From Brenneria alni (GTDB taxonomy: Bacteria; Pseudomonadota; Gammaproteobacteria; Enterobacterales; Enterobacteriaceae), in the NCBI RefSeq assembly GCF_003666245.1, contig NZ_MJLZ01000043.1, forward strand, positions 1 to 34,552: a stretch of DNA of 34,552 nt. Direction: 5' to 3'. The translations under genes and the position numbers were made by a program. The notes below the pieces were generated by a model. That model saw only the letters and a list, made by a program, of their open reading frames with translations. It did no database searches and was not told the DNA's origin. Below are positions 7,002-14,591 of the stretch, in pieces; within the stretch, counting starts at the first letter, position 1; every line of letters begins with the position of its first letter.

Positions 7002-7892
7002 ATGCTTAGTAATATCGAAACAAAGTGGCTTTATGATTTTATCGCGCTGGAGGAATTTCGCAGTTTTACCGTTGCCGCAGAAAAAAGAAATATTTCTCAG
7101 TCATCATTCAGTCGCCGTATTCGTGCGTTGGAAAGTGCAATTGGTTTTGAGCTATTTAACCGTAGCTCTTCGCCGTTGCAATTAACCGAACAAGGTCGCG
7201 TTTTTCACGCGCATATTCGCAATACGTTGGATGATTTAGAATATCAACTGAATAAACTGCATGGCGGTAGTAATTATAAAAACAAAATCACCATTGCCGC
7301 GGCCCATTCGTTGTCAATTTTCATTATGCCTGAGTTATTAAAGAGCGTACCAGAATCGCAGGAGAAGATATTTTATGTTGAATCGATTGATGTTGATGAG
7401 GCGGTATTAAATCTTAAAGAAGGCCGAAGCGATTTTATCTTCTCTTTTTATAATGAAGAACTGATGTCTGAGCCTTTTATGCATGAGAAAATACTGGAGT
7501 CGCGTCTTTATCCTGTCTGTGCCTGTGATAGCGGCGGGCAACCGCTATTTGACATTAATGCGCCCACCGTACCGTTGCTGAATTATACCGACGGAAGCTA
7601 TATGGGGCGTCAGGTAAACCGTTATCTTGCTGGCATCGACAACGATAAATTTGTGATTACCTTTGTCTCTTCAATGAGTGATTTGCTTAAGCGGATGACC
7701 AAACAAGGATACGGTATCGCATGGCTGCCGGATTATTCGATTCAGGACGAGCTGAAAGAAAAGACGCTCGCCATTATCAATATGGAACATGCGGTAATGC
7801 AGATGGGCGTCTATATTTATCGTCTTGATACCCGGTTGAACATGGCGTCAGAAAAATTCTGGCGCTATATGAAGAGCCTGAATCAACAGTAA
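7002..7892 (+). CDS. LysR-family regulator, HypT/YjiE-like
   Basis: A 296-residue transcription factor with an N-terminal winged HTH (FTVAAEKRNISQSSFSRRIRALE, about residues 23-45) and a C-terminal effector domain. The opening SNIETKWLYDF and the stretches AAAHSLS, IDVDEAV, SDFIFSF and SSMSDLLK resemble E. coli HypT (YjiE), the hypochlorite-responsive regulator. Whether it senses oxidants or a ligand of the neighbouring racemase/transport genes cannot be told. It is divergent from the racemase gene with a shared 148-base control region and converges on the symporter gene. Confidence 0.85.
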   Translation: MLSNIETKWLYDFIALEEFRSFTVAAEKRNISQSSFSRRIRALESAIGFELFNRSSSPLQLTEQGRVFHAHIRNTLDDLEYQLNKLHGGSNYKNKITIAAAHSLSIFIMPELLKSVPESQEKIFYVESIDVDEAVLNLKEGRSDFIFSFYNEELMSEPFMHEKILESRLYPVCACDSGGQPLFDINAPTVPLLNYTDGSYMGRQVNRYLAGIDNDKFVITFVSSMSDLLKRMTKQGYGIAWLPDYSIQDELKEKTLAIINMEHAVMQMGVYIYRLDTRLNMASEKFWRYMKSLNQQ

Positions 7893-7922
7893 CCTCTGCC
7901 AGCCTCAGGTTTCCCAAAAGAA

Positions 7923-7947
7923 GATGGCGGCCAATCAGACCGCCATC
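7923..7947. terminator. Stem-loop between convergent genes
   Basis: GATGGCGG (7923-7930) pairs perfectly with CCGCCATC (7940-7947) across a nine-base loop. On the minus strand it is followed by TTCTTTT, so it most likely ends the symporter transcript and may also stop the LysR transcript. Confidence 0.6.
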
Positions 7948-7969
7948 CCGAAGCAAAACGAACGGTTAA

Positions 7970-9277
7970 TTACCGGCTCGCATTGGCCTCTTCATAGGCA
8001 ATGTCTTCTCCTGCTTCATCCACTTCTTCTTCCTCCGGCTTGCCAATGCTGTTTTCCAGCTTGGCGACAACGGCGGTAGAGATACTATTGCCAATCACGT
8101 TAGTGGCGGTACGACCCATATCCAGGAACTGATCGATACCGATAATCAGCAGAATACCCGCTTCCGGCAGGCTGAACATCGGTAGCGTGGCGGCAACCAC
8201 CACCACGGAAGCACGTGCGACACCTGCCATACCTTTACTGGTGATCATCAGAGTTAACAGAATCAGGATTTGCTGTGTCACGCTTAAATCAATGTTGTAT
8301 GCCTGAGCGATAAACAGGATCGCAAATGACTGATACATCATTGAACCATCAAGGTTGAACGAGTAACCCAGCGGCAGCACAAAGCTGGTGATTTTCTTTG
8401 GCACGCCAAATTTAGTCAGCGCTTCCATGGTTTTCGGATAGGCTGACTCGCTGCTGGCGGTAGCGAAAGCCAGCATGGTCGGTTCGCGGATCAGTTTCGC
8501 CAGGGTGAAAATCGGTTTGCCGAGGAAGGCATAGCCAACCAGGAATAACGCGGCCCACAGCAATGCCAGACCAAGATAGAACTCGCCAATCAGTTTACCG
8601 AAGTCATAAAGCAGACCCAGCCCTTGAGTGGTAATGGCAGACGCAATTGCGGCAAACACTGCAATCGGCGCCAGACCCATCACATAGTCCGTCACACGGA
8701 ACATGACTTTCGCCAGTTCTTCGATCATGGAGGCTATCGCCGAGGCGCTTTTGTTCTTGTTTTTCACATAAGCGAGGGCTGAACCGAAGAACAACGAGAA
8801 CACCAGAATTTGCAGAATTTCATTGTTTGCCATCGCTTCCACGATACTTTTCGGGAAAATGTGGCTGATGAAGCTCTTAAGCGTAAAGCCATCGGTGTTC
8901 AGGCCGGTAGCGACCTGTGCAGCATTGACGGGCACTTCCAGGTTCATACCGGCGCCGGGCTGGAAGAAATTAGCCAGCACCATACCGATGAGCAGGGAAA
9001 GGAAAGAGGCGGTGATAAACCAGATCATGGCTTTCAGGCCAATACGTCCGACCGCAGAAGAGTTGCCCATACTGGCCAGGCCTGAAACCAGCGTGGCGAA
9101 CACCAGCGGTGCAATGATCATCTTGATCAAACGCAGGAAAATATCGGTAACCATGTTGAAATAAGAGGCGATTTCTTTTGCACGTCCGCCGTCAAGGTAC
9201 TGATGACATAGCCATCCTACGAATATCCCTAATAAGATAGCGATGGCTATCTGTATAACTAACTTCTGCCTTTGCAT
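7970..9277 (-). CDS. Dicarboxylate/amino acid:cation symporter (DAACS)
   Basis: A 435-residue inner-membrane carrier of the DctA/GltP family with about eight membrane spans plus re-entrant loops. Family signatures are visible: the Ser-rich re-entrant loop FATASSESAYPKT, the substrate/cation motif GYSFNLDGSMMYQ, and DMGRTATNVIGNS near the end. It imports acidic amino acids or C4-dicarboxylates with Na+ or H+. The tail is unusually acidic (KPEEEEVDEAGEDIAYEE). ATG at 9277 is preferred because GAGGT lies at ideal distance; an upstream GTG at 9313 has no support. The nearby racemase fits a role in glutamate/aspartate use. Confidence 0.9.
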   Translation of the reverse strand: MQRQKLVIQIAIAILLGIFVGWLCHQYLDGGRAKEIASYFNMVTDIFLRLIKMIIAPLVFATLVSGLASMGNSSAVGRIGLKAMIWFITASFLSLLIGMVLANFFQPGAGMNLEVPVNAAQVATGLNTDGFTLKSFISHIFPKSIVEAMANNEILQILVFSLFFGSALAYVKNKNKSASAIASMIEELAKVMFRVTDYVMGLAPIAVFAAIASAITTQGLGLLYDFGKLIGEFYLGLALLWAALFLVGYAFLGKPIFTLAKLIREPTMLAFATASSESAYPKTMEALTKFGVPKKITSFVLPLGYSFNLDGSMMYQSFAILFIAQAYNIDLSVTQQILILLTLMITSKGMAGVARASVVVVAATLPMFSLPEAGILLIIGIDQFLDMGRTATNVIGNSISTAVVAKLENSIGKPEEEEVDEAGEDIAYEEANASR

Positions 9278-10115
9278 ATTGACCTCATGTTGGTGAATAG
9301 ATTCAGACAACACACAGTATTATTACAGCGTGGGAACGATGCGTATTCCATGAACGCACTGAACCAGCACCCTGATTGTTGTTGGGGTGTTGTGTCTGCC
9401 TGCGAGATATTACATTGATTCTGATTTTTTGCCGTTTTTTTCTGTGTGACGAGATGCAAATTATAACTATTTAATGCGAAAAAAGCATACATATTGAACA
9501 GTTATGAAAATAATGGATAGCTCGTGGATGAGCAGGTGGGATGATTTTTTTGAAAAAAACATAAAAAACAACCCAATATACTGCGGTGTTCAGCACCGGC
9601 TTACTGACTTATCAGATTTACTTATAATGATACGGACATTAGCAATAAATTGAATTTTGTTCGGTTTTCATTCATCAGAACGGTCGCTTGATGACAATAT
9701 CATTCAGTGAATCTTTATCAGGGAGATAAGTATCTGCCTGACAGTAAATCTTTTTGATAAATAATTTTTGACGCTGTTTATTATTTCCGCAATAAAAAAT
9801 GGAAAGTATTTGTGCTTATTATGATAATTACAGGTGATATTTATGTTAATTAATAAAGCGATGGTGAGGTAATATCGCTGGTTGCTGGTATCCGGCGGTA
9901 AAATAAAAATAAGCCTGGCGGTCGTGCCTCAGACATCCAGCCGACGCCGCTGGCCTGATAAATGATTCTTATTATTCTTTGGCACAGAGAAAGTTCTGAA
10001 TCGTGGTTGCTAACCACGATTCAGATCAAGCAATTGGCGTGGTGACATAGGATTTCCGCAAGTTAGTCCTTACACTATTGACCTTATCGATCATGGTGAC
10101 TTTATTGTGGTGGTT
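9278..10115. other. Long AT-rich intergenic region, no gene seen
   Basis: Over 800 bases separate the divergent symporter and FhlA-like genes. I see no convincing coding frame longer than a few residues and no tRNA or known RNA. It holds a TGTGA half-site (9446-9450) that could belong to a CRP site but lacks the second half, and near its right end a perfect 14-bp-arm palindrome. Promoters for both flanking genes must lie here. Confidence 0.5.
9995..10025. promoter_or_regulatory. Perfect 14+14 palindrome upstream of FhlA-like gene
   Basis: TCTGAATCGTGGTT (9995-10008) is followed after three bases by its exact reverse complement (10012-10025). It lies about 90 bases before the start codon of the activator gene. 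No T-run follows on either strand, so it is more likely an operator (perhaps autoregulatory) than a terminator. Confidence 0.55.
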
Positions 10116-12287
10116 ATGGCGATAAGACTGACGGATTCCCCATCACGTTTGTCCATTTTGTGGCAGGATGCTCTGCTGAAAGTGTCACAGACATTGTTGC
10201 AGCAACGCAGTGTTGATTCACTGTTACAGGTGCTGGATGGTTTGTCTTTTTCGGTCGTGCGGTTTGGCCGGGTTAATCTTTTACTGATCGATCCATTACA
10301 TAATCAAACGCTGTTTTATCGCCGCGATCGCAAGGCGAATAAGACGATCTGTAGTGAAGAAGCCCTGCTGTTAATAGATGGGCCGGGCGGTGTGGTATGG
10401 AACACTCATACGCTACTGCATTGTGACAAAGTTCACTTCCAGCGTGATTTTCCCCATCTTATGGAGCAACCCGCTTATGCCGGGTTAAGTGATTATTGCC
10501 AATTGCCCTTATCAACGCCGCACCGGGCGTTGGGCGGCGTCGAGTTTATTAAAATCGACGGCAGCCGGTTCGATGACAGAGAGATTGCCTTTTTTCAGGC
10601 GCTGTCCGGCGTGATCTCGCTGGTGTTGGAAAACATCAGTGAACGGGCGCTGGCGCAGCGTGAAGAAGAGAAATTGCGCCATGAGCGTGACCATTTCCGT
10701 ATTTTGGTTGATGTGACTAACACGGTTATTTCCAAGCTGGAACTAAAGGCGTTGGCGCAGGAGGTTTCAAAGGAGATCCATCGTTTTTTCAGTATCGATT
10801 TTGTGGCACTGGCCCTGCGGGATGGCGATGACGACGATAAGACACTGAAGTATTACGCCACGCACTATCTTGCCGGGCATTCACCGCAACTAGGCATGGG
10901 GGAACTGAAACTGTCGGAAACGCGGGCCGCTGAAGTGATGCGTAACAACGAGGTGATGCTAATCAATAACCGTGATCTTATTATCCAGCCCGGTCAGCCA
11001 CGTTATCTGGCGCAAGGGTTCGACAGCGAATTAAAACATGCCTGCCTGCTGCCACTGGCTTTCGGTAATCGCGTACTGGGCGTGCTGGAGCTTGCTCACC
11101 GCAGCAATCTCTCGGTCAATGATGCGGAAATGAAATTACTGCGCCAGATTGCGTCGCGTATCGCCATCGCGCTGGATAACGCGCTGGCCTACGAACAGAT
11201 TACCCGCCTGAAAGACAGCCTGATTCATGAGAACTTCTATCTGACGGAACAACTGACCGAGCATCACCAAAGCCTGGAGGGAGAAGCCTTTGGTGAAATT
11301 ATTGGCCGCAGTGCGGCGATCCGCCATGTGCTGGAACAGGTGGAAATGGTGGCAGGTAGTGACAGTACCGTGCTTATTCTGGGGGAAACCGGAACCGGTA
11401 AAGAGCTTATTGCCAGGGCTATTCATAGCCTTAGCCCGCGTAACGGCAAACGCATGGTGAAAATGAATTGTGCGGCGATACCTTCCGGTTTATTGGAAAG
11501 CGATCTGTTCGGGCATGAAAAAGGGTCGTTTACCGGTGCGACGAATCAGCGGCAGGGGCGTTTTGAACTGGCGAATGGCAGCACGCTGTTTCTGGATGAA
11601 GTCGGTGATATTCCCCTGGAGCTTCAGCCCAAATTGTTACGCGTGTTGCAGGAGCGGGAGATAGAACGGCTGGGCGGCAGCAAAGTTATCCCGGTTGATG
11701 TGCGTCTGATTGCCGCTACCAATCGCGATCTGAAACAGATGGTCGCTGATCGGGAATACCGCAGTGATCTCTATTACCGCCTGAATGTCTTTCCTATCGT
11801 GATACCGCCGCTGCGTGACAGACCGGAAGACATCCCGTTGTTGGCAAAATTTTTCACCCGTAAGATTGCGCGTCGGATGAACCGGACCATTGACAGCATT
11901 CCTTCTGAAATGTTGCGTCAACTTAGCAAACTGCCCTGGCCGGGCAATGTGCGCGAGCTGGAGAATGTTATCGAAAGGGCGGTGATCCTCACAAGGGGCG
12001 CCACGCTAAATCTGCAGTTGGCTGAATTGCAATATCACCCGTCTCCTTTGACTGCGCCTAAGCCATCCCCCGCTATTGGGCTAGATACGCAGGTGGCTGC
12101 CCCCGTGATGGAGAGTGATGAAGAAGAGTCTGAACGCCAGCGGATTATTCGGGTGCTGAGAGAAACCAACGGTATTGTTGCCGGGCCAAAAGGCGCCGCC
12201 GCAAAACTGGGTTTGAAACGCACGACATTGTTATCGCGTATGCAGCGTATGGGAATTTCCGTCAAAACGATAGAGACTATGGAGTGA
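10116..12287 (+). CDS. FhlA-like sigma-54-dependent activator
   Basis: A 723-residue enhancer-binding protein with two N-terminal GAF-like sensory domains (about 1-185 and 190-370), an AAA+ domain with Walker A GETGTGKE (about 423-430), loop motif GSFTGA (a variant of GAFTGA, about 470), Walker B LFLDEVGD, arginine-finger region RSDLYYRLNVFP, and a C-terminal Fis-type HTH (GPKGAAAKLGLKRTTLLSRM). The C-terminal half closely follows E. coli FhlA, the formate-responsive activator of hydrogenlyase genes, and its length is slightly greater. No hydrogenase or formate dehydrogenase gene is near. It converges on, and ends 92 bases from, the metal-ATPase cluster, which is its most obvious candidate target. 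ATG at 10116 is preferred over two GTG codons just upstream. The domain call is firm; effector and targets are unknown. Confidence 0.9.
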   Translation: MAIRLTDSPSRLSILWQDALLKVSQTLLQQRSVDSLLQVLDGLSFSVVRFGRVNLLLIDPLHNQTLFYRRDRKANKTICSEEALLLIDGPGGVVWNTHTLLHCDKVHFQRDFPHLMEQPAYAGLSDYCQLPLSTPHRALGGVEFIKIDGSRFDDREIAFFQALSGVISLVLENISERALAQREEEKLRHERDHFRILVDVTNTVISKLELKALAQEVSKEIHRFFSIDFVALALRDGDDDDKTLKYYATHYLAGHSPQLGMGELKLSETRAAEVMRNNEVMLINNRDLIIQPGQPRYLAQGFDSELKHACLLPLAFGNRVLGVLELAHRSNLSVNDAEMKLLRQIASRIAIALDNALAYEQITRLKDSLIHENFYLTEQLTEHHQSLEGEAFGEIIGRSAAIRHVLEQVEMVAGSDSTVLILGETGTGKELIARAIHSLSPRNGKRMVKMNCAAIPSGLLESDLFGHEKGSFTGATNQRQGRFELANGSTLFLDEVGDIPLELQPKLLRVLQEREIERLGGSKVIPVDVRLIAATNRDLKQMVADREYRSDLYYRLNVFPIVIPPLRDRPEDIPLLAKFFTRKIARRMNRTIDSIPSEMLRQLSKLPWPGNVRELENVIERAVILTRGATLNLQLAELQYHPSPLTAPKPSPAIGLDTQVAAPVMESDEEESERQRIIRVLRETNGIVAGPKGAAAKLGLKRTTLLSRMQRMGISVKTIETME

Positions 12288-12379
12288 ATGGCGTGTTTAC
12301 CGGGGAGTTGCTCGTTTGCCGCCTTCCTGCATCTTGAAATTTTTGGCTATCGTCATATCAGTAATGACTGACTGATTTA

Positions 12380-12745
12380 TCAGCGGGCCAGCACGCTCAT
12401 TGCCGTAATAATCGGGCCGCCTACGGTACGTTTTAATGCGCCAATCGCCAGGCCTTTCAGCAGGGTTTTGGCGCCACGACGGATCGTGCTGTTGATGTAG
12501 TCCTTGTCTTTAGCCGAACGCAGCCAACCAAGCTGTTCAAATTTCTCAAGTAATTGATCAACTGAAACTTTTTGGCTATCAAAACAGATAGCCACCGATC
12601 CGGCATAGAGACGATGGGTGACCGCTTGCACACCCTCCATCAGCCCCAGTTGCATGACAACCTGTGCTACCTGCTTGGGATTGCGCTGAATATAGTCGGA
12701 ACGTACACGAATACGGTTCTGGGTCTGGTGCAGGTAGGGGGTCAT
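12380..12745 (-). CDS. HMA-like protein of ferrosome-like cluster
   Basis: A 121-residue protein. The first 75 residues have the alternating pattern of a heavy-metal-associated (HMA-type ferredoxin-like) fold, but there is no CxxC. Instead H6-x4-R11-I-R-V-R15 occupies the start, aligning exactly with the motif in the neighbouring small protein and in the ATPase N-terminus. The C-terminal 40 residues are basic then hydrophobic (LLKGLAIGALKR..GGPIITAMSVLA) and could associate with membrane. A GAGGT Shine-Dalgarno precedes the ATG. It is divergent from the six-cistron-like run headed by the next HMA-like gene, sharing its control region. Function is inferred from neighbours: an accessory or metal-handling partner of the ATPase. 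Confidence 0.65.
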   Translation of the reverse strand: MTPYLHQTQNRIRVRSDYIQRNPKQVAQVVMQLGLMEGVQAVTHRLYAGSVAICFDSQKVSVDQLLEKFEQLGWLRSAKDKDYINSTIRRGAKTLLKGLAIGALKRTVGGPIITAMSVLAR

Positions 12746-13000
12746 GGCAACCTCAAATACGGGAATAATAATGCGAATAATTTACGTTACCAATATTAGC
12801 TTGTCTACTGATTGCCGGTAAATCCGCTGTTTTTTTGCCCTACGGCTCACAAAAGCCAAAGCCACTTGATAAACCGCAAAGAATCAAAACAACACCGGCT
12901 GATAATGGCAATGTTTGTAAGGTTTTTGCGTTTGCCTGCCGTTGATGCCAGGCAGTTAGATGGACAATGTCCGCCATGTGTAGCCGATGTAGGAAGCAGT
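12746..13000. other. Divergent control region of ferrosome-like cluster
   Basis: Contains the promoters of the minus-strand HMA-like gene and the plus-strand cluster. I find no strong sigma-54 promoter: on the minus strand GG-N10-GC occurs at 12848-12835 approximately (GGCAAAAAAACAGC), matching only the invariant dinucleotides. Weak FNR-like (TTGAT at 12866) and Fur-like (12764-12782) resemblances exist but are not convincing. Confidence 0.35.
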
Positions 13001-13327
13001 ATGGAGCCAGATGATTTAAGCGGACTGATGCTGCTGCGTCGTTTTGTCGCGGTAGAACATCATATACCGGGACGTATACGTTTACGTTTCACCAACCGGC
13101 TGATCCCCAGTCTCGGCAAGGGAAAGCTGGAAAAACTGGAGGCGTTATGCCACCCCGAAAATGCGTTGCGCCATTATGCCCTCAATACCCACACCGGGAG
13201 TTTGCTGCTGGAGTATGACGCCAGGCAAATCAAGCCGGCGGTGTTGACGCAGCTTTTCGGAGCGGATGATGCAGCGGCCCGGCAAGCGCTGGAACAGTTG
13301 GTTCAGTCGCTCTTGCCGTCATCCTAA
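13001..13327 (+). CDS. Small HMA-like protein of ferrosome-like cluster
   Basis: From the ATG at 13001, which has an AGGAAG ribosome site, the product is 108 residues. An in-frame ATG at 12905 would add 32 residues including CPPC but has no Shine-Dalgarno. The core resembles an HMA-type domain lacking CxxC, with H20-H-I-P-G-R-I-R-L-R29 matching the ATPase N-terminus almost letter for letter. The rest is a soluble alpha/beta domain with LLLEYD near residue 68. No signal or membrane segment is seen. It heads a tightly packed plus-strand run (gap of 17 bases to the next gene) ending in the ATPase. This recalls FezC-type proteins of ferrosome clusters; the assignment is by motif and context. Confidence 0.65.
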   Translation: MEPDDLSGLMLLRRFVAVEHHIPGRIRLRFTNRLIPSLGKGKLEKLEALCHPENALRHYALNTHTGSLLLEYDARQIKPAVLTQLFGADDAAARQALEQLVQSLLPSS

Positions 13328-13344
13328 TCATTAAGGAATCGAAT

Positions 13345-14013
13345 ATGAGCAATGATAATAGCAATCCTGTAAATCATGGGGGCGCTTATTACCCGCCATT
13401 TGGCTACCCGTACCATCCTTATTACCCGCCCGCATCCCCGGCGCCTGAGGCGGCGGCTGCACCTCAACAGCAGCCAATGCATTGGCCTCAACCTCCTGTG
13501 TGGTATCCGCAAATGATGCCGGGATTCCCGCCGCCAATGGGATATCCCATGCCGCCGCAGGCTACGACGCCTCCACAACCTTCTCATCACCATCCTGCAC
13601 AGCCCGCTTTTGACTGGAACGGTCAGGCGCAAAGCATGGTGGAAAATATGATGGGTGAACAGGCAGGGATACTGAAAAACATTATCGGGACGATTGGTAT
13701 GGATGATAAAGAATTCTGGAAGGGCGCGATGATTGGCGCCGCAGTCACGCTGCTGTTAACCAACGAAGGCGTGCGCAATATGCTGTTGCAAACCGTTGCC
13801 AGCACCAGCGATTTGCTTAAAACCGGCGGAACTAAAGTCAAAGACGGGGTGAAAAGCGGCGCGGAAACCTTGAAAGAAACCGCAACCACCAGTTCGACTA
13901 TTTTCCGCGACACGCTGAAAGCCGGGAAAGAGGGCTTTAATGAATCGGTAGAGCGCCATCGTCAGCAAGGACAACCCGCAAACGAGGAGCCGCAGGATGA
14001 GCAACAATCGTGA
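13345..14013 (+). CDS. Pro/Tyr-rich membrane-anchored protein
   Basis: 222 residues in three parts. Residues 1-90 are a low-complexity tail rich in Pro, Tyr, Met, Gln and His (e.g. YPYHPYYPPASP, HHHP). Residues about 125-145 form one short hydrophobic segment, FWKGAMIGAAVTLLLTNEGVR. The rest is a long amphipathic Lys/Glu/Thr-rich helix (about 150-215) resembling YtxH-type proteins. The middle segment shares G-A-A-[VI]-x-x-L-L-[ST]-N-x-x-V with the 97-residue protein two genes on. AAGGA precedes the ATG and the end overlaps the next gene by 17 bases. A structural or metal-binding coat protein of an intracellular vesicle is an attractive inference; no enzyme motif is present. Confidence 0.7.
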   Translation: MSNDNSNPVNHGGAYYPPFGYPYHPYYPPASPAPEAAAAPQQQPMHWPQPPVWYPQMMPGFPPPMGYPMPPQATTPPQPSHHHPAQPAFDWNGQAQSMVENMMGEQAGILKNIIGTIGMDDKEFWKGAMIGAAVTLLLTNEGVRNMLLQTVASTSDLLKTGGTKVKDGVKSGAETLKETATTSSTIFRDTLKAGKEGFNESVERHRQQGQPANEEPQDEQQS

Positions 14014-14311
14014 CAGCCTCAGCCCGGTGAGCCGGGCCGTTATTGCCGGGGCGCTGGTAGGCACCACGGCTGCCTGTGTTGAACAATGGCGTCACTATCA
14101 GAATGGCGAAAAAACGCTGCATCAGACCGCTGCCGCCGTCATGTGCGACGCCGCCAAAGGGGGAGCGGTCGGTGGCGTGGTGATGGCTGTCGCCAATGCG
14201 ACCGCCGGTCGCCCTGCGTTGACGTTTTTGACATTGCTGGGCGCCGGTGCCGCCGGTATCTATCTGATGGACGCGATAAGTAAAAAGGGAGCAAATGATG
14301 AAACAGCCTGA
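13997..14311 (+). CDS. Small Gly/Ala-rich membrane protein
   Basis: 104 residues with two or three helix segments dense in Gly and Ala: VSRAVIAGALVGTTAACV (about 11-28), GGAVGGVVMAVANATAG (about 55-71) and LTFLTLLGAGAAGIYLMDA (about 75-93). The spacing of small residues is of glycine-zipper type, which packs helices or curves membranes. GGAG seven bases ahead supports the start, and it overlaps both neighbours (17 and 14-17 bases), so translation is coupled. It has no recognised enzymatic family. Within the cluster it would be a candidate membrane-shaping or scaffold component, comparable in style to FezA-like or magnetosome small proteins (inference). Confidence 0.65.
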   Translation: MSNNRDSLSPVSRAVIAGALVGTTAACVEQWRHYQNGEKTLHQTAAAVMCDAAKGGAVGGVVMAVANATAGRPALTFLTLLGAGAAGIYLMDAISKKGANDETA

Positions 14312-14591
14312 TTATCCCTATACGTACTACCCTTATTATCCGGTGTATGCGCCGGTGCCGCCAGCGTCTTATCGTCAGGCCAACGGCAAAGCTCACTTGC
14401 TTACCGGCGTGGTTGCCGGGGCGGCCATTGCCTATTTGCTGAGTAACCGTGAAGTCCAGCAAGGGATCACCGCCACGGCCAGCAAAGCATGGGGTACGGT
14501 TCGTGGCGAAGTGGAAGAGCTGAAAGAGCGGTTGGCCGATTTGCAGGCCGAGTTAGAGTATTACCGTAACCGTGAACAGGATGCTGAGTGA
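14298..14591 (+). CDS. Tyr/Pro-rich tail, membrane segment, coiled coil
   Basis: 97 residues. The first 25 are almost entirely Tyr/Pro (YPYTYYPYYPVYAPVPP). Residues 33-50 are hydrophobic (HLLTGVVAGAAIAYLLSN), and residues about 60-95 form an acidic coiled coil (EVEELKERLADLQAELEYY). It has the same architecture and the same membrane motif as the 222-residue protein upstream, so the two are probably diverged paralogues. GGAG lies six bases before the ATG at 14298; ATG at 14295 is an alternative. The stop overlaps the ATPase GTG start by GTGA, indicating coupled translation. A role in vesicle architecture is inferred. Confidence 0.65.
   Translation: MKQPDYPYTYYPYYPVYAPVPPASYRQANGKAHLLTGVVAGAAIAYLLSNREVQQGITATASKAWGTVRGEVEELKERLADLQAELEYYRNREQDAE

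Noticed and set aside
9843..9872. Nine-codon leader frame (MLINKAMVR) with a partial ribosome site
   Set aside because: Too short, not followed by an attenuator, and 240 bases from the next gene.
9976..9996. TGGCAC upstream of the FhlA-like gene as a -24 element
   Set aside because: No GC at the required distance; the -12 region reads AAGTT.
12764..12782. Fur-box-like AT sequence between the divergent HMA-like genes
   Set aside because: About 11 of 19 consensus positions match, no better than expected in such AT-rich DNA.
12835..12848. Possible sigma-54 promoter on the minus strand (GG-N10-GC)
   Set aside because: Only the invariant dinucleotides match; the surrounding TGGCAC and TTGCA positions do not. 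It could still be tested because an FhlA-like activator is adjacent.
12866..12886. FNR-like TTGAT followed by CGCAA or ATCAA
   Set aside because: The second half is either mismatched or at the wrong spacing.
13324..14462. Several minus-strand open frames opposite the small membrane protein genes
   Set aside because: They are rich in Arg/His from reading GC-rich codons backwards, lack ribosome sites, and oppose genes with coupled starts and clear protein architecture.
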